64,000 nucleotides of DNA from Trichococcus palustris (GCF_900114465.1 NZ_FOTD01000013.1:1-64000), one strand, 5' to 3'. Counted from the first letter of the stretch, positions 50,251 to 60,482 are shown. The notes: a model not told the origin generated them from the sequence alone. A program made the numbers and translations.

Positions 50251-51067
50251 AATAAAACGCTCCCCACAATAATATATTTTTTGTGCCGTTTTGAAAAATC
50301 CGCCTCCCTATAATTAAATATATCCCAATACAGAAAATACACGTACCCAAAAGATAACCATATTGAACTATACCGAAAATACTAATCATAATTAAGAGAC
50401 ATTATTCACATGCTTATTTTCATTTTCGCGCTCCTTTTTCAGGCAGCCGCCAAAGAAAAAAACAGAAAAACGACATTTATACAGATCCATTCTCGTAACG
50501 AGCCTGAACCAACATCATTCATTATAGAGGATTCGCCCGACATGTCAACCAGACAAGCCTTTACACAGAAGGCATTTTCCTTACAAAAAAATTTTATCCC
50601 TGAAAAATATTTAAAATTTCACTTTTTTTGAAATTGAAAGTTTTTCCATAAAAATCCATTTTATTGCGTTCTCTTTAGTTATATACGAATGCACAAAATT
50701 CACAATCTTTGTTTTTGAAAAAGATTCTATTCGTGAAGGGATATTATTGCGCTTTCATGAAAAGACGACGATTTAATTGATTTTATATTCAGTTTTATCC
50801 GATTCCAGTCGCATGATTACGATAGTTGCATTTTGCTATAACTTTTTTATACAAACAACACGCATCGATTTGCATAACGGCATGGGCTAAGGAAATAAAA
50901 TAGGCAATATATCTTCAGCCGGAAATCGCGGAACCTTCCCTCAGACCCATCATGCCAAGCTCCATCACCAGCCCTCCAACGCAAAAAAAGGAAGAGAAAT
51001 TCTGCTTCTTCAGCAAAACTCCTCTTCCTTGCCTAACGCTTATTATCCAGATCTGCAGAAACTTGGC
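50251..51067. other. long intergenic region
   Basis: These 817 A+T-rich bases hold the MFS promoter region on the right of that gene and the queT terminator at the far end. A 73-codon plus-strand frame at 50410-50631 has no binding site. I see no riboswitch signature or repeat. Confidence 0.35.
50983..51034 (-). terminator. rho-independent terminator of queT
   Basis: On the minus strand AGGAAGAG...CTCTTCCT pairs around an inner TTTTGCTGAAGAAGCAGAA hairpin, followed by TTTTTTTGC. It lies 34 bases after queT. Confidence 0.8.
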
Positions 51068-51556
51068 CTATGCCATTTTTTCCGCAAAATTGATGATTTT
51101 ATTCAAGTATTTCATCAACGGTGCCGATACAACCATAACCACAGCTTCCCCGAAGGCAGCCGTCACAAAACTGAACCAGAACGGCAAATCCAACACGAGA
51201 TATAATTCGATCGCCACCAGTACCATCGTCGCTGTAAATACCACCGCAGTCATCATCATGCGTTTCATTTCGGAGTCATCCGGCTTGAATAATTTCTCCA
51301 AAATGATGAACGAAAGCAACGTTTGGCCAAATCCGAACACCAAATCCCAAGCTCCCAACGTGGAAAACATTAAATTTGCGATGAAAACACCTGCCAAAAC
51401 GCCGTACTTATAGTTCTTGTTATACCCCACCAAGTGGTTCAGCATCTCCGAAACACGGAATTGGATTGCACCAAAAGACATAAACGCAAAGATCCCCGTC
51501 ATCGCGACATATAAAGCCGCAATGATTGTATTGATAACCATTTTTCTTGTATTCAT
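51068..51556 (-). CDS. queT: QueT-family queuosine precursor transporter
   Basis: This 162-aa membrane protein has about five helices and is the substrate-binding S component of an ECF-type importer for preQ1 or a related precursor. Family features are FGAIQFRVSEMLNHL and LGAWDLVFGFGQTLLS. AGGAGG lies seven bases before the ATG at 51556. A preQ1-I riboswitch overlaps the binding site, which independently supports the assignment. Confidence 0.92.
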   Translation of the reverse strand: MNTRKMVINTIIAALYVAMTGIFAFMSFGAIQFRVSEMLNHLVGYNKNYKYGVLAGVFIANLMFSTLGAWDLVFGFGQTLLSFIILEKLFKPDDSEMKRMMMTAVVFTATMVLVAIELYLVLDLPFWFSFVTAAFGEAVVMVVSAPLMKYLNKIINFAEKMA

Positions 51557-51563
51557 AATTGTT

Positions 51564-51606
51564 CCTCCTAGTTTTTTTACGTGGGATGGTAGACGAACCA
51601 CGTCTT
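51564..51606 (-). promoter_or_regulatory. preQ1-I riboswitch
   Basis: The minus strand reads ACGTGGTTCGTCTACCATCC, CACGTAAAAAAACTAGGAGG. This is the short preQ1-I pseudoknot: a P1 stem (ACGTGG/CCACGT), a C-rich loop side, and the AAAAAACTA tail that pairs back. The tail is fused to the AGGAGG ribosome binding site, so binding of preQ1 should block queT translation. Confidence 0.9.
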
Positions 51607-51712
51607 TTTCAGAAGCCAAATCAGTTTACCATACCCGCTGGACTTTGAAAATAAGAAGCCCTCAATTATCATTTTAATTTCATTCTGCAGCATCTGTTCC
51701 ATCCGCACGGAC

Positions 51713-51761
51713 AGCAAAAAAACGTCAGATCCAAACTCCCGTTTGAGAACTGACGTTTCTA
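51713..51761 (-). terminator. rho-independent terminator of acpS-alr
   Basis: AAACGTCAG and CTGACGTTT pair around TTCTCAAACGGGAGTTTGGAT, which itself can fold, followed by TTTTTGCTG on the minus strand, directly after alr. Confidence 0.8.
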
Positions 51762-52886
51762 TCAGGAAAGATATTTCCTGGGCACACGCTGATTGATCCC
51801 CGTTAAAATTTCATAGCCGATCGTATCGATTTCAACCGCCATTTCGGAAGGATTGTTGACGATGCCCCCATTCTTTCCCAACAGGGTCGCCTTCGTTCCG
51901 ATGGGGTATTCTTTCGGCAAACTGATCATGCATTGATCCATGCAGATCACCCCGCGTATCGGGCAACGTTGGCCATCCACAATGACCGTTTGATGCCGCA
52001 GATCCCGGCGCCAACCATCGGCATAGCCGATCGGCAATGTAGCGATCCACTCCCCTTCATAGGCACGGTAGCGCGCCCCGTAGGCAATCGTATCTCCCTC
52101 GTGCATTTGCTTAACGAAGCTGATTTTCGTATCCAATTGCACGGAAGGCTTCAGTGCAAAAGGAAGATCCAGCACCGTATCGGACGGATTGTAGCCATAC
52201 ATGGCGATCCCCAATCGGATGGCATCGGTTTGGAACGATTCATGCCAGAGCGTGATAGCCGAATTGGCGAGATGCACAATGGGCGGGCGTTTCTTCAAAC
52301 AGCCTACTAGCTCTTGAAAATACGCCAACTGCTTATCCACTTGCGTGGGATCTTCCCCGTCAGCTGTGGCGAAATGGGTAAAGATCCCTTCAAAAATGAA
52401 ATCACCCTGATTTTCGATATAGCCTTCGAACGCCTGCACCTCTTCGACCGTGCGCAACCCGATGCGGCCCATGCCGGTATCGGTAGCCAAATGCACGCGG
52501 ATAGGCTTTTTCGTCTTCCTGCCTTCCAGATAAGCGAGCGCTTCTTTCAACCACTCGATGGATGACACAGCTACACTGATGGATTGGTCGGCTATCAATG
52601 CCGCGTCTTCCGGTTCCGTAGGCCCCATCACTAAAATGAATTCTTCCGGCATCCCCTGTTCACGCAATTCCAGCGCTTCATCCAAAACAGCTACGCAAAA
52701 GCCGTCAACCCCTGCCTCTTTCGCTGCTTTCGCAACCGGAATGGCCCCCAGACCATATGCATCGGCTTTCACCACCGCAAAAATCTTTTTACCCGGCGTG
52801 ATTGCCTGTCTAATTTGTTGAACGTTCCACTTGATTGCTCCTAAATCTACGGTTTCTATCGTGGGACGGTGATTTCCTACTGCCAT
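51762..52886 (-). CDS. alr: alanine racemase
   Basis: This 374-aa PLP enzyme makes D-alanine for peptidoglycan and teichoic acids. The PLP lysine is Lys40 in VVKADAYGLG. The C-terminal domain carries the catalytic tyrosine region (AYGARYRA), ICMDQCMI and YEILTGINQRVPR. It follows acpS by 13 bases, the usual Firmicutes pair. D-alanine then feeds Ddl encoded at 57211. Confidence 0.96.
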   Translation of the reverse strand: MAVGNHRPTIETVDLGAIKWNVQQIRQAITPGKKIFAVVKADAYGLGAIPVAKAAKEAGVDGFCVAVLDEALELREQGMPEEFILVMGPTEPEDAALIADQSISVAVSSIEWLKEALAYLEGRKTKKPIRVHLATDTGMGRIGLRTVEEVQAFEGYIENQGDFIFEGIFTHFATADGEDPTQVDKQLAYFQELVGCLKKRPPIVHLANSAITLWHESFQTDAIRLGIAMYGYNPSDTVLDLPFALKPSVQLDTKISFVKQMHEGDTIAYGARYRAYEGEWIATLPIGYADGWRRDLRHQTVIVDGQRCPIRGVICMDQCMISLPKEYPIGTKATLLGKNGGIVNNPSEMAVEIDTIGYEILTGINQRVPRKYLS

Positions 52887-52899
52887 TTTGAAGGCCCCT

Positions 52900-53250
52900 T
52901 TACTTTTCTAAAATAACTTGCGCGGCAATGAAATTGCTGGAGTGTGTGATGGATACAAAACAATTCCCCTCAAATGGGGACTTCGTTATTTCCGGTTTGC
53001 GATGCGCTCCCGGCAAAACTTCGACGTCATGGAAAGTCAGTTTCCCGATGCCTGTTCCATACGCTTTTGAGAAGGCTTCTTTGGCTGCGTAACGCCCTGC
53101 CAAAAATTCCATTTGACGGTTCCCCCTAAGCTCGTGAAATAGCGCCAACTCCGTTTCCGTCAACACGCGTTCCGCAAAGCCATTGCGTCGTTCATATGCC
53201 TTGGTGATGCGATCCAATTCCGTCACGTCTAACCCTATACCAAATATCAT
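52900..53250 (-). CDS. acpS: holo-[acyl-carrier-protein] synthase
   Basis: This 116-aa enzyme transfers 4'-phosphopantetheine to acyl carrier protein. It has GIGLDVTELDRI with the metal-binding Asp8 and FLAGRYAAKEAFSKAYGTGI with the second metal ligand, then SITHSSN. It heads the acpS-alr operon. The length is typical. Confidence 0.96.
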   Translation of the reverse strand: MIFGIGLDVTELDRITKAYERRNGFAERVLTETELALFHELRGNRQMEFLAGRYAAKEAFSKAYGTGIGKLTFHDVEVLPGAHRKPEITKSPFEGNCFVSITHSSNFIAAQVILEK

Positions 53251-53325
53251 TCCTCATCACCCACCCATTCTTGATGCATTGTTCTTATTTTACCAAAAAC
53301 AATCCTATTTTTCATCCGAAATCAA

Positions 53326-53371
53326 AAAAACTCTCCAACCGTCAGCGGAAGCCAGCGGTGGGAGAGTTCGT
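53326..53371 (-). terminator. rho-independent terminator of cshA
   Basis: On the minus strand AACTCTCCCACCG, a short inner loop and CGGTTGGAGAGTT form a 13-bp stem with one mismatch, followed by seven T residues. Confidence 0.85.
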
Positions 53372-53382
53372 TTCATTAAAAA

Positions 53383-54969
53383 TTAGTCGTTTTTATTGTG
53401 GATAGTGAAGCTGTGGCTGCTTTTTTTAGGAGCGCCCGCACTGCCGCCACCACGTTTGTCGTCATAACGTTTTCCGCCTGAACGAGGTTTGCCGCCTTCA
53501 GCTGAACCTGAACCTGAACGGCCTCTGCTTGCGCCACGTTCGCCACCGCGTTCGCCGCCACGTCTGTCGGAAGAACTGCGATTTCCTTTGTAGCCGCCGC
53601 CGGTACCGCCGCCTTTGCCTTTATAACCGCCGCCGCCTTTGCCTTTTCTTGAAGGTAATGGGCGTTCTGGGGTGATTTTAACAGGGACATCGGTAGCATC
53701 TTTAGAAAGGCTCTTCAAGAATGCAGCAACCAAATCTTCTGCAGTGTGTTCTTCAAGCAAACGAACAGCTGCACGTTTGTATTTGTCTGTTTCTGTTTCT
53801 TTCACCAATGATTCCACTTCGTCCATAGCTGATTTCACTTGGCCACGGAAAGCTTCTTCGTCACTTGGTGGTTGTAATGGCGTGATTGGTTTTTTGGTTA
53901 AGTTTTCAATCGTACGCAAGTAGTCCATTTCGTTTGGTGTAACGAAAGTCACGGACATACCTTCTTTACCGGCACGACCAGTACGGCCGATACGGTGAAC
54001 ATAGCTTTCTGGATCTTGAGGGATATCATAGTTGTATACGTGTGTAACCCCGGATATATCCAATCCACGCGCAGCAACGTCAGTCGCTACCAAGATGTCC
54101 AAATCGCCGGTTTTGAATGCATTCAATACGCTCATACGTTTTTGTTGTGTCAAATCGCCATGGATTCCTTCTGCGCGGTAACCACGTAGTTCCAATCCTT
54201 TGGACAATTCATCAACGCGACGTTTTGTACGACCGAATACAATAGCCAATTCTGGATTTTGTACGTCGAACAAACGAGTCATTGTATCGAATTTTTCGAA
54301 ATCTTTACATTTAACGAAATATTGGTCGATTAAGTTAGCTGCAGTGTGAGATGCTTTGATCTTTACGTGTTCTGGATCATGCATGAACTTAACACCGATT
54401 TTTTTGATCGAGTCAGGCATCGTTGCTGAGAACAACAAGGTTTGACGTTCAGACGGTGTTTCTTTAAGAATGCTTTCGATGTCTTCCAAGAAGCCCATGT
54501 TCAACATTTCGTCCGCTTCATCCAAAACTAGTGTTTCAATGTGATCTAAACGAATTGTTTTGCGTTTGATGTGATCCAATAAACGACCTGGTGTCCCAAC
54601 AATAATTTGCGGTTTGTTCTTTAAAGCGCGAATTTGGCGGTTGATATCTGCTCCACCATAAACCACTTGTACAGTTACACGTTTGTCTTTGCTTAAGCGA
54701 TAAAGTTCTTCTTGTGTTTGAATCGCTAATTCACGCGTTGGCGCGATAACAATCCCTTGGATGACTTTGTTCTCGTTGTTGATTTTTTGCAACATCGGCA
54801 ATCCAAAAGCAGCTGTTTTACCAGTACCTGTTTGTGCTTGCCCGATAACGTCTAATCCTTTGAGCGCCAAAGGAATAGTTTCCTCTTGGATGGGTGTTGC
54901 TTCTTCGAACCCCATTGACTCAATTGACTGCAATAATACTGGATCTAAACCTAATTCTGAAAATTTCAT
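53383..54969 (-). CDS. cshA: DEAD-box RNA helicase, CshA/DeaD type
   Basis: This 528-aa ATP-dependent RNA helicase has the Q motif ([13 protein letters not shown]), [23 protein letters not shown] and [11 protein letters not shown]. The C-terminus is a 110-residue basic, glycine-arginine-rich tail with many GGGYKGKG and RGGERGG repeats, which binds RNA. It acts in ribosome assembly, cold growth and mRNA decay. Confidence 0.95.
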   Translation of the reverse strand: MKFSELGLDPVLLQSIESMGFEEATPIQEETIPLALKGLDVIGQAQTGTGKTAAFGLPMLQKINNENKVIQGIVIAPTRELAIQTQEELYRLSKDKRVTVQVVYGGADINRQIRALKNKPQIIVGTPGRLLDHIKRKTIRLDHIETLVLDEADEMLNMGFLEDIESILKETPSERQTLLFSATMPDSIKKIGVKFMHDPEHVKIKASHTAANLIDQYFVKCKDFEKFDTMTRLFDVQNPELAIVFGRTKRRVDELSKGLELRGYRAEGIHGDLTQQKRMSVLNAFKTGDLDILVATDVAARGLDISGVTHVYNYDIPQDPESYVHRIGRTGRAGKEGMSVTFVTPNEMDYLRTIENLTKKPITPLQPPSDEEAFRGQVKSAMDEVESLVKETETDKYKRAAVRLLEEHTAEDLVAAFLKSLSKDATDVPVKITPERPLPSRKGKGGGGYKGKGGGTGGGYKGNRSSSDRRGGERGGERGASRGRSGSGSAEGGKPRSGGKRYDDKRGGGSAGAPKKSSHSFTIHNKND

Positions 54970-55381
54970 GTTTCCTCCTAATTTTGAGAAACTAAAATTT
55001 AGAGAGTCTTTTCTTTTACCCGTATCTATATACGGTTCATAATCTTATAAATAAAAGATAAACCTTTTTTACTTAATCCCTTGAATAGAAAGCTTGATAA
55101 ATCAAACATTCTGCACTTCGCAGAAAAAACCCTCTTATTTCTCTATTCTTACCAATTGCAATAATAACATGTTCCGGCGACATTTACAAACCATTTTTCT
55201 GTCAATTATCGGAATTCTTTACAAAAAAACGTTGATATAAGCATATTTCCAATGAAAACCACGTGAGAATAAACAACATTACAACATTTGTCAAAAGCGT
55301 CATCCAGATGGCTGCACATGTGCGTTCCGGCCGGAAAGCCTGTCTCCCTTAAGGAAAAAAGACAATTCCCTTTTGAATCCA
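54970..55381. other. long cshA leader and murF 3' region
   Basis: These 412 A+T-rich bases lie between murF and cshA. The long untranslated space before a DEAD-box helicase gene is usual for cold-regulated leaders. I find no clear terminator after murF and no small gene. Confidence 0.35.
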
Positions 55382-56758
55382 TTATACACGCAAAGCGGCT
55401 ACAACTGAAAGCAAATCGGTCCCAAAACTGGATTTAATTAACACTTGATCCGCTTTCTGCAAATCTGATTGGAGCTTTCCGATCAAAGGAGCCTTTTCTC
55501 CAACATAGTGATAAAGATTATCCGCCGAAAATTTATTTTCCAAAGCTTCATAAAGTGCGGCCATTTCCGTTCCGTATAGGTAGACTTTGTCAAAATCTTC
55601 CGGAGACAGCTCCGCTGCAAGGCCTGCATGCAGGGCCGCAGAATTCTCACCCAATTCACGAAGATCCCCCAAAACGACAATCCTTCTACCTTCCCTAGGG
55701 AGCGCAGCAAAAGAGCGCAGCACCGCCGTCACGGAGGTCGGACTGGCATTGTAGGCATCATTCAAGATTTGTGCTCCGTTTACGCCTTCCACCCATTGGG
55801 TACGGTTGGCGGTCAGCTGAAAACTCGCCAACGCATCCTTCACTTCAGCAACAGCCATGCCGAGCACCTCTGCTGCAGCAAGTGCGGCCAAGGCATTCCG
55901 GACGTTGTAAGCGCCCAACACCGGAATTTCCAACTCCAGCGAGTCATCCCGGTTCACTTTGAAGGTCGTACGGTTTTTTCCGGGTTCAACTGCATAGGCA
56001 TAGAGCGTTGCCGTCTCATCCAACCCGAACGTCATTTTGCGGTAGGCGCCATCCATCGGCATTGTTTCACGGATGAGCGGTTCATCTGCGGGATAGATGA
56101 ATGTACCTTCCGCTTTCAAGCCTTCCAGGATTTCCAGTTTGGCTTTCGCTATGCCGCTACGGGTTCCCAAAAACTCCAGATGGCTGTCCCCTATCATGGT
56201 GATGATTGCGACATCCGGTTTTGCCATGCGGCTCAGGAAGCTGATTTCACCAAAATCGCTCATGCCCATTTCGACCACCAACACTTCGGTGTCCTCCGGC
56301 ATTGCCAAGATGGTCATCGGAACGCCGATTTCATTGTTGTAATTCCCTTGTGTTTTATGCACGCGGTAACGGGCCGACAATACCGCTGCCGTCATGTCTT
56401 TCGTTGTTGTTTTGCCGTTGCTTCCGGTGACCGCCACGACCTTAGGGTGAATCATCTCCAAATAGGCCTTCGCGAGGTTCTGCAAGGCTTCCAAAGTATC
56501 GTCCACAAGGATGACGGCGATCTCTTCCGGCGCTTCTCCCGCCGGTCTGCTCCACAGGGTTGCCGTCGCTCCGTTCTGGATGGCGGATTGGACGTAGTCA
56601 TGTCCGTCGCTTTCCCCTTTCAACGGTACAAAAAGGCTGTTCGGTTTTGCTTTCCGGGAATCAAAGACAACGGAGTCGATTTCAGCAAAACGGTTGGCTG
56701 AGGTGTAATCAATAGCTCCGACCGCTTTTACAACATCAATAATACGTAATGGTTTCAC
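55382..56758 (-). CDS. murF: UDP-N-acetylmuramoyl-tripeptide--D-alanyl-D-alanine ligase
   Basis: This 458-aa Mur ligase adds D-Ala-D-Ala to the UDP-muramyl-tripeptide in the cytoplasm. It has the ATP-binding VTGSNGKTTTKDM, NYNNEIGVPMT and EMGMSDFGEI blocks, then LNDAYNASPTS. The start is GTG at 56756-56758 with GAGGAA upstream; a longer frame to 56941 runs into a probable structured RNA. It lies downstream of ddl, which makes its substrate. Confidence 0.94.
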   Translation of the reverse strand: MKPLRIIDVVKAVGAIDYTSANRFAEIDSVVFDSRKAKPNSLFVPLKGESDGHDYVQSAIQNGATATLWSRPAGEAPEEIAVILVDDTLEALQNLAKAYLEMIHPKVVAVTGSNGKTTTKDMTAAVLSARYRVHKTQGNYNNEIGVPMTILAMPEDTEVLVVEMGMSDFGEISFLSRMAKPDVAIITMIGDSHLEFLGTRSGIAKAKLEILEGLKAEGTFIYPADEPLIRETMPMDGAYRKMTFGLDETATLYAYAVEPGKNRTTFKVNRDDSLELEIPVLGAYNVRNALAALAAAEVLGMAVAEVKDALASFQLTANRTQWVEGVNGAQILNDAYNASPTSVTAVLRSFAALPREGRRIVVLGDLRELGENSAALHAGLAAELSPEDFDKVYLYGTEMAALYEALENKFSADNLYHYVGEKAPLIGKLQSDLQKADQVLIKSSFGTDLLSVVAALRV

Positions 56759-56779
56759 ATTTATTTCCTCATTTCCTTT

Positions 56780-57120
56780 TGTTAAGAAAAGCGGGACAAG
56801 CCCGCTCTGCCTCGACAGAAATTTAAAGGACGCAACGCTCCTTGCAGTCGCCTTGTACTGGTAGTCTAAGGAATGAATTCCTAAGACTACCGCGCAAATG
56901 AGCAAACCGCGCAATTGCTGAGAGACTTCCTGCGTCAGCAAGTTAGTCGAACAGTATGTCTTGGCTCATAGAGCCAAGAGGTTCCTTCATCTTTCGTTTC
57001 CGAGCGGCAGGCTTGGACCGCTAGACATCATGTGATGGCGCGAAACAGGTTAAGAATCCGCAAAACATCCGCAATGATGCGCTTCTTACATTTAAATAAT
57101 TTATGCTTACTAGCTGTCAA
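56780..57120 (-). ncRNA. candidate structured RNA between ddl and murF
   Basis: A promoter-like TTGACA (57115-57120), 16 bases and TATTTA (57093-57098) precede about 300 bases with many stems. Examples are AGCGG/CCGCT near 57003-57022, CTTGGCTC/GAGCCAAG at 56960-56978, TTGCTGA/TCAGCAA at about 56914-56941, and a 15-bp stem GGTAGTCTAAGGAAT/ATTCCTAAGACTACC at about 56860-56891. It ends in an intrinsic terminator, AGCGGG/CCCGCT with TTTTCTT at 56782-56804. It fits none of tmRNA, RNase P, SRP, 6S or T-box RNA that I checked by motif. It could be an independent RNA or a murF leader. Confidence 0.55.
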
Positions 57121-57210
57121 CAAGAAAAGCCGTCCCCATTCCCCATGCGACAGCAAATTTCAATCGATTGCATCTGCTGTCGAATAGGGAAAAGCACGGT
57201 CTTTCGTTGT

Positions 57211-58296
57211 TCAGTCTATATTTTGATAGGCTAATTTTTCAGTGTGGCGTTTCAGAGCTAACTGGATCAACTCTTCCACTAGATCGCTATATTTTAACCC
57301 GGTATACTCCCAAAGCAACGGATACATGCTGCGGGAAGTGAAACCAGGCAATGTATTTATTTCATTGATATAGATTTCGTTGTTCTTTGTCACAAAGAAA
57401 TCGCATCTGCTTAGACCACTGCCGTCAAGCGCCCGAAATGCTGTCGTAGCATATTCTTGTAATTTCGCGGTGATTTCTTCCGGTAATGCGGCCGGTATTT
57501 GCAGCAACACTTCCGCGTTGCCATATTTTTCTTCATAGTCATAGAAATCTTTTGTTTTCACGATTTCCCCAGGAACGGATGTATGAACATCGTCATTGCC
57601 CAATACGGCGATTTCGATTTCACGCGCTTCGATTCCTTGTTCAACCACGACACGGCGGTCATAACGGAATGCCGTTTCAATCGCTGCCGTCAATTCTTCA
57701 AGGTCGGTTGCTTTTGAGATACCCACGCTCGAACCCATATTTGCCGGTTTCACATACATCGGATAAATAAGGCTTCCTTCACATTGAACAAATATTTTTT
57801 CGCGATCATTTTTCCAATCGTTCCGTGTAACAGGGACATACGGAACTTGCGGCAAACCCGCTTGTTGGAACAAATGCTTGCTGACGATCTTATCCATACC
57901 GCTCGCGCTCGCCAAAACACCGCAACCTACATACGGCATATTCAATACTTCAAACAACCCTTGGACAGTTCCGTCTTCGCCGTTCGGACCATGCAACACC
58001 GGGAAAATAACGGCATCCTCGTCCTTAATCTCTGCTGGCGAAATGGCTTTCCCATAGGATTGCCCATCCTGAGTATCAGCAAACACTTTCTCAGAGCCTT
58101 CTTTCAAATACAGGTTTTCTGAAAATGCCACCGGTTCGGACAACGAAGCTCCTTGAATCCAGTTGCCCGCCTTGGTGATGTACACAGGCACCACTTCATA
58201 ATAGTTGAAATAGATTGCTTTTATAATTGAATGTGCTGTCAGGATTGAGATGTCGTGCTCAGCGCTCTTCCCGCCATAAATCAAATAAATTTTCAT
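57211..58296 (-). CDS. ddl: D-alanine--D-alanine ligase
   Basis: This 361-aa ATP-grasp ligase joins two D-alanines for peptidoglycan. It starts MKIYLIYGGKSAEHDISILT and has HGPNGEDGTVQG, VKPANMGSSVGISK, ARE.E.AVLG, and the C-terminal magnesium site INEINTLPGFTSRSMYP. It supplies MurF, encoded next downstream. The hairpin GACAGCA/TGCTGTC near 57150-57185 may terminate its transcript. Confidence 0.95.
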   Translation of the reverse strand: MKIYLIYGGKSAEHDISILTAHSIIKAIYFNYYEVVPVYITKAGNWIQGASLSEPVAFSENLYLKEGSEKVFADTQDGQSYGKAISPAEIKDEDAVIFPVLHGPNGEDGTVQGLFEVLNMPYVGCGVLASASGMDKIVSKHLFQQAGLPQVPYVPVTRNDWKNDREKIFVQCEGSLIYPMYVKPANMGSSVGISKATDLEELTAAIETAFRYDRRVVVEQGIEAREIEIAVLGNDDVHTSVPGEIVKTKDFYDYEEKYGNAEVLLQIPAALPEEITAKLQEYATTAFRALDGSGLSRCDFFVTKNNEIYINEINTLPGFTSRSMYPLLWEYTGLKYSDLVEELIQLALKRHTEKLAYQNID

Positions 58297-58504
58297 AGAG
58301 AAATCCTCCGAATTTTTTGATAACTACTTTTGTTATTGTACCACATATGCATTTCACCTAAAAAGCTTTTTAAGCAAAGCAAACCATATCACCAACCGGA
58401 TCAACTCAAAACAACGAATGAATCGTGAGGATTCTTGCGGCTTCAGCAATCGGCGCCTTAGACCCGCACTGTGCCGTTAACGTATTCGGACGCTTGCGGC
58501 TGCA

Positions 58505-58548
58505 GTGTTTTTCCTTGTGCATGACAAAAGCCCAAGAACAGGCTCAGG
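58505..58548 (-). terminator. probable terminator of the 58552 gene
   Basis: On the minus strand AAGCC.GAGCCTGTTCTTGGGCTTTTG forms a small stem with a short U tract right after the gene. The rest of 58297-58504 shows nothing recognisable. Confidence 0.5.
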
Positions 58549-58551
58549 CTT

Positions 58552-59355
58552 CTACTCAAAATCTATTTGGAATTTCCATTCATCATGTCCGCAATCGTAT
58601 ATGATTGTTCCGACTGAATCTTTTTCGTTGAAATAACTCCCTACGCTTGCATAACGGTCCTCCGCAATAAACAGCGGGATGAAATACAATCCGTTATCGA
58701 AACGCATTTGTTTGAAGGAGATGACTGCCCCCTCTTTAAAAATGGGTATGAATTCTTTTACGCTCTCCACTGGGAAAGGCTTGATGAATTTGTCCTTTTG
58801 GAAGAAACGTTTCTTTTGGTTTATTTTTTCAACCATACGCTCCGTTATCGCTTCTGCAAACAGATCATGAAACTGGTCCAGGTAACGGTAATACATTTTC
58901 GTGAATCCATTCGGCAGCGTTAAATAGATGTAGTTGTTTTGTAATTTGTAATAGAATGGTGAGTGCAGATGCGTGTGGGCATGTGCAATATATAAAATTT
59001 CAGAGATTTCAATCGGGGTAAGGAGATGCAGCATCTCTACATTCACAAAATCAATCCATTTTCCAAACGCAGTAGGCTTGTCGATTCCGTTTTGAAAGAA
59101 TGCCTTGACATTATCTTGGCCTTTAATAATTTGAAAGCCTGTATGACTATCGAATGTTCCTATATTTTTTCTGCCATCGATCAGCAGCAGATTTTCAGGA
59201 ACTTTACGGACCAACTTTGTGTCATCCTTTACAGCAATCCCTTTGCTTAATACATAATTGCTTACTGTCTCATAGTGGACATACAGCATTTCATCAGCCA
59301 CGAATGATCCCCCCCTTCTCAAAATATCTTTCATTTTTAATTCTACTACTTCCAT
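58552..59355 (-). CDS. hypothetical protein (267 aa)
   Basis: This soluble 267-aa protein has many aromatic residues (LHSPFYYKLQNNYIYLTLPN near the middle) and no motif I know. It may be a conserved lactic acid bacterial protein of unknown role. The start is uncertain: ATGs at 59355 and 59334 (MKDILRRGG) both have poor binding sites. It is flanked by its own terminator and by htpX on the same strand, apparently as a separate transcript. Confidence 0.6.
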   Translation of the reverse strand: MEVVELKMKDILRRGGSFVADEMLYVHYETVSNYVLSKGIAVKDDTKLVRKVPENLLLIDGRKNIGTFDSHTGFQIIKGQDNVKAFFQNGIDKPTAFGKWIDFVNVEMLHLLTPIEISEILYIAHAHTHLHSPFYYKLQNNYIYLTLPNGFTKMYYRYLDQFHDLFAEAITERMVEKINQKKRFFQKDKFIKPFPVESVKEFIPIFKEGAVISFKQMRFDNGLYFIPLFIAEDRYASVGSYFNEKDSVGTIIYDCGHDEWKFQIDFE

Positions 59356-59531
59356 CTTCTATACAGGTATCAGTACCATGTTAATATTATTACAAATCCG
59401 TATCTTTTACAAAGGAAATTCACCTTTTTCGTCATTAATTTTTCACTAAATACAAAAGAAAGTGCTTTCATTTTGAATGACGGAAATTTACAAGCACTTT
59501 TGTTATAAATATACGAAAAAAAGGAAGCTAT

Positions 59532-60446
59532 TCACATAGCTTCCAATCGTTTGATTCGATTCGTTGTGGAAGGGTGCGTGGACATGAACCCATCGCGTTC
59601 TTCCGCCTCCCCTTCCTTCACCCGTTTAAAAGGATTCACGATATACAATGATGCACTGGCGTTGTTCGCTTCTTCCATCGGCTTGCTCGAAGATATTTTC
59701 CGCAACGCCGAAATGAGCCCTTGCGGATTACGGGTGAACTCCACCGCTGTGGCATCGGCCAAATATTCCCTGTTCCGGGACAGCGCCAGCCTGATGATGG
59801 TTGCCACGAAAGGCGACAGCAATAGGATCAACAAGGATAGAACGAGCAGGATGATCCCCAAACCGCCACTGTTGTCATTCTTGCTCCGCCTTCTGCCCCC
59901 GCCGCCCCAAAACATCATGCGTGTGCTGAACTGAGCCAAAAAGGCGATCAAGCCGGCAATAGCCAAGGCGATGGTGGATAAGCGGATGTCGTAATTTCGG
60001 ATATGGGCAAATTCATGCGCCAAGACACCGCTTAATTCCTCCCTGTTCAACTGTTTCAGTAGTCCGGTCGTCACCGCAACCGAAGCTTTTTCCGGTGAAT
60101 TGCCTGCGGCAAAGGCATTGGGGCTTTCATCTTCAATGATGAATATTCTGGGGAACGGCAACCGGGTGACGATCGTCAGTTCCTCCACAATGTTCCATAG
60201 CATCGGATACTGCGCCTTATCGGTAATTTCCCTTGCGTTATTCAGACTCATGACCACCTTGGTCGATTGCGCAACCATGATGGCGACATAGGCCGCCCCT
60301 ACCACCAGGGCAATCACGACACCGGAAAGGGCATCATTCCAATTCAAGTAGCCGATAGCTGCCCCCAATCCCGCGAATAAAGCAAAGAACAAGAACACAA
60401 TCAGGACGGTGCGTTGTTTATTCCTCTCAATTTGTTGATGGAGCAA
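59532..60446 (-). CDS. htpX: membrane metalloprotease HtpX
   Basis: This 304-aa M48 protease has two N-terminal membrane helices, the zinc motif HEFAH at about 143-147, two more hydrophobic segments after it, and the third ligand in NREYLADA. The end reads STHPSTTNRI. It degrades misfolded membrane proteins. It follows lemA by 36 bases, the standard lemA-htpX operon. Confidence 0.95.
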   Translation of the reverse strand: MLHQQIERNKQRTVLIVFLFFALFAGLGAAIGYLNWNDALSGVVIALVVGAAYVAIMVAQSTKVVMSLNNAREITDKAQYPMLWNIVEELTIVTRLPFPRIFIIEDESPNAFAAGNSPEKASVAVTTGLLKQLNREELSGVLAHEFAHIRNYDIRLSTIALAIAGLIAFLAQFSTRMMFWGGGGRRRSKNDNSGGLGIILLVLSLLILLLSPFVATIIRLALSRNREYLADATAVEFTRNPQGLISALRKISSSKPMEEANNASASLYIVNPFKRVKEGEAEERDGFMSTHPSTTNRIKRLEAM

Positions 60447-60482
60447 AGGTACTCACCAACTTTCCATGCATTTTCATAGCGA

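Noticed and set aside
50410-50631. Plus-strand frame of 73 codons in the long gap before queT
   Set aside because: No binding site and low-complexity ending; not supported as a gene.
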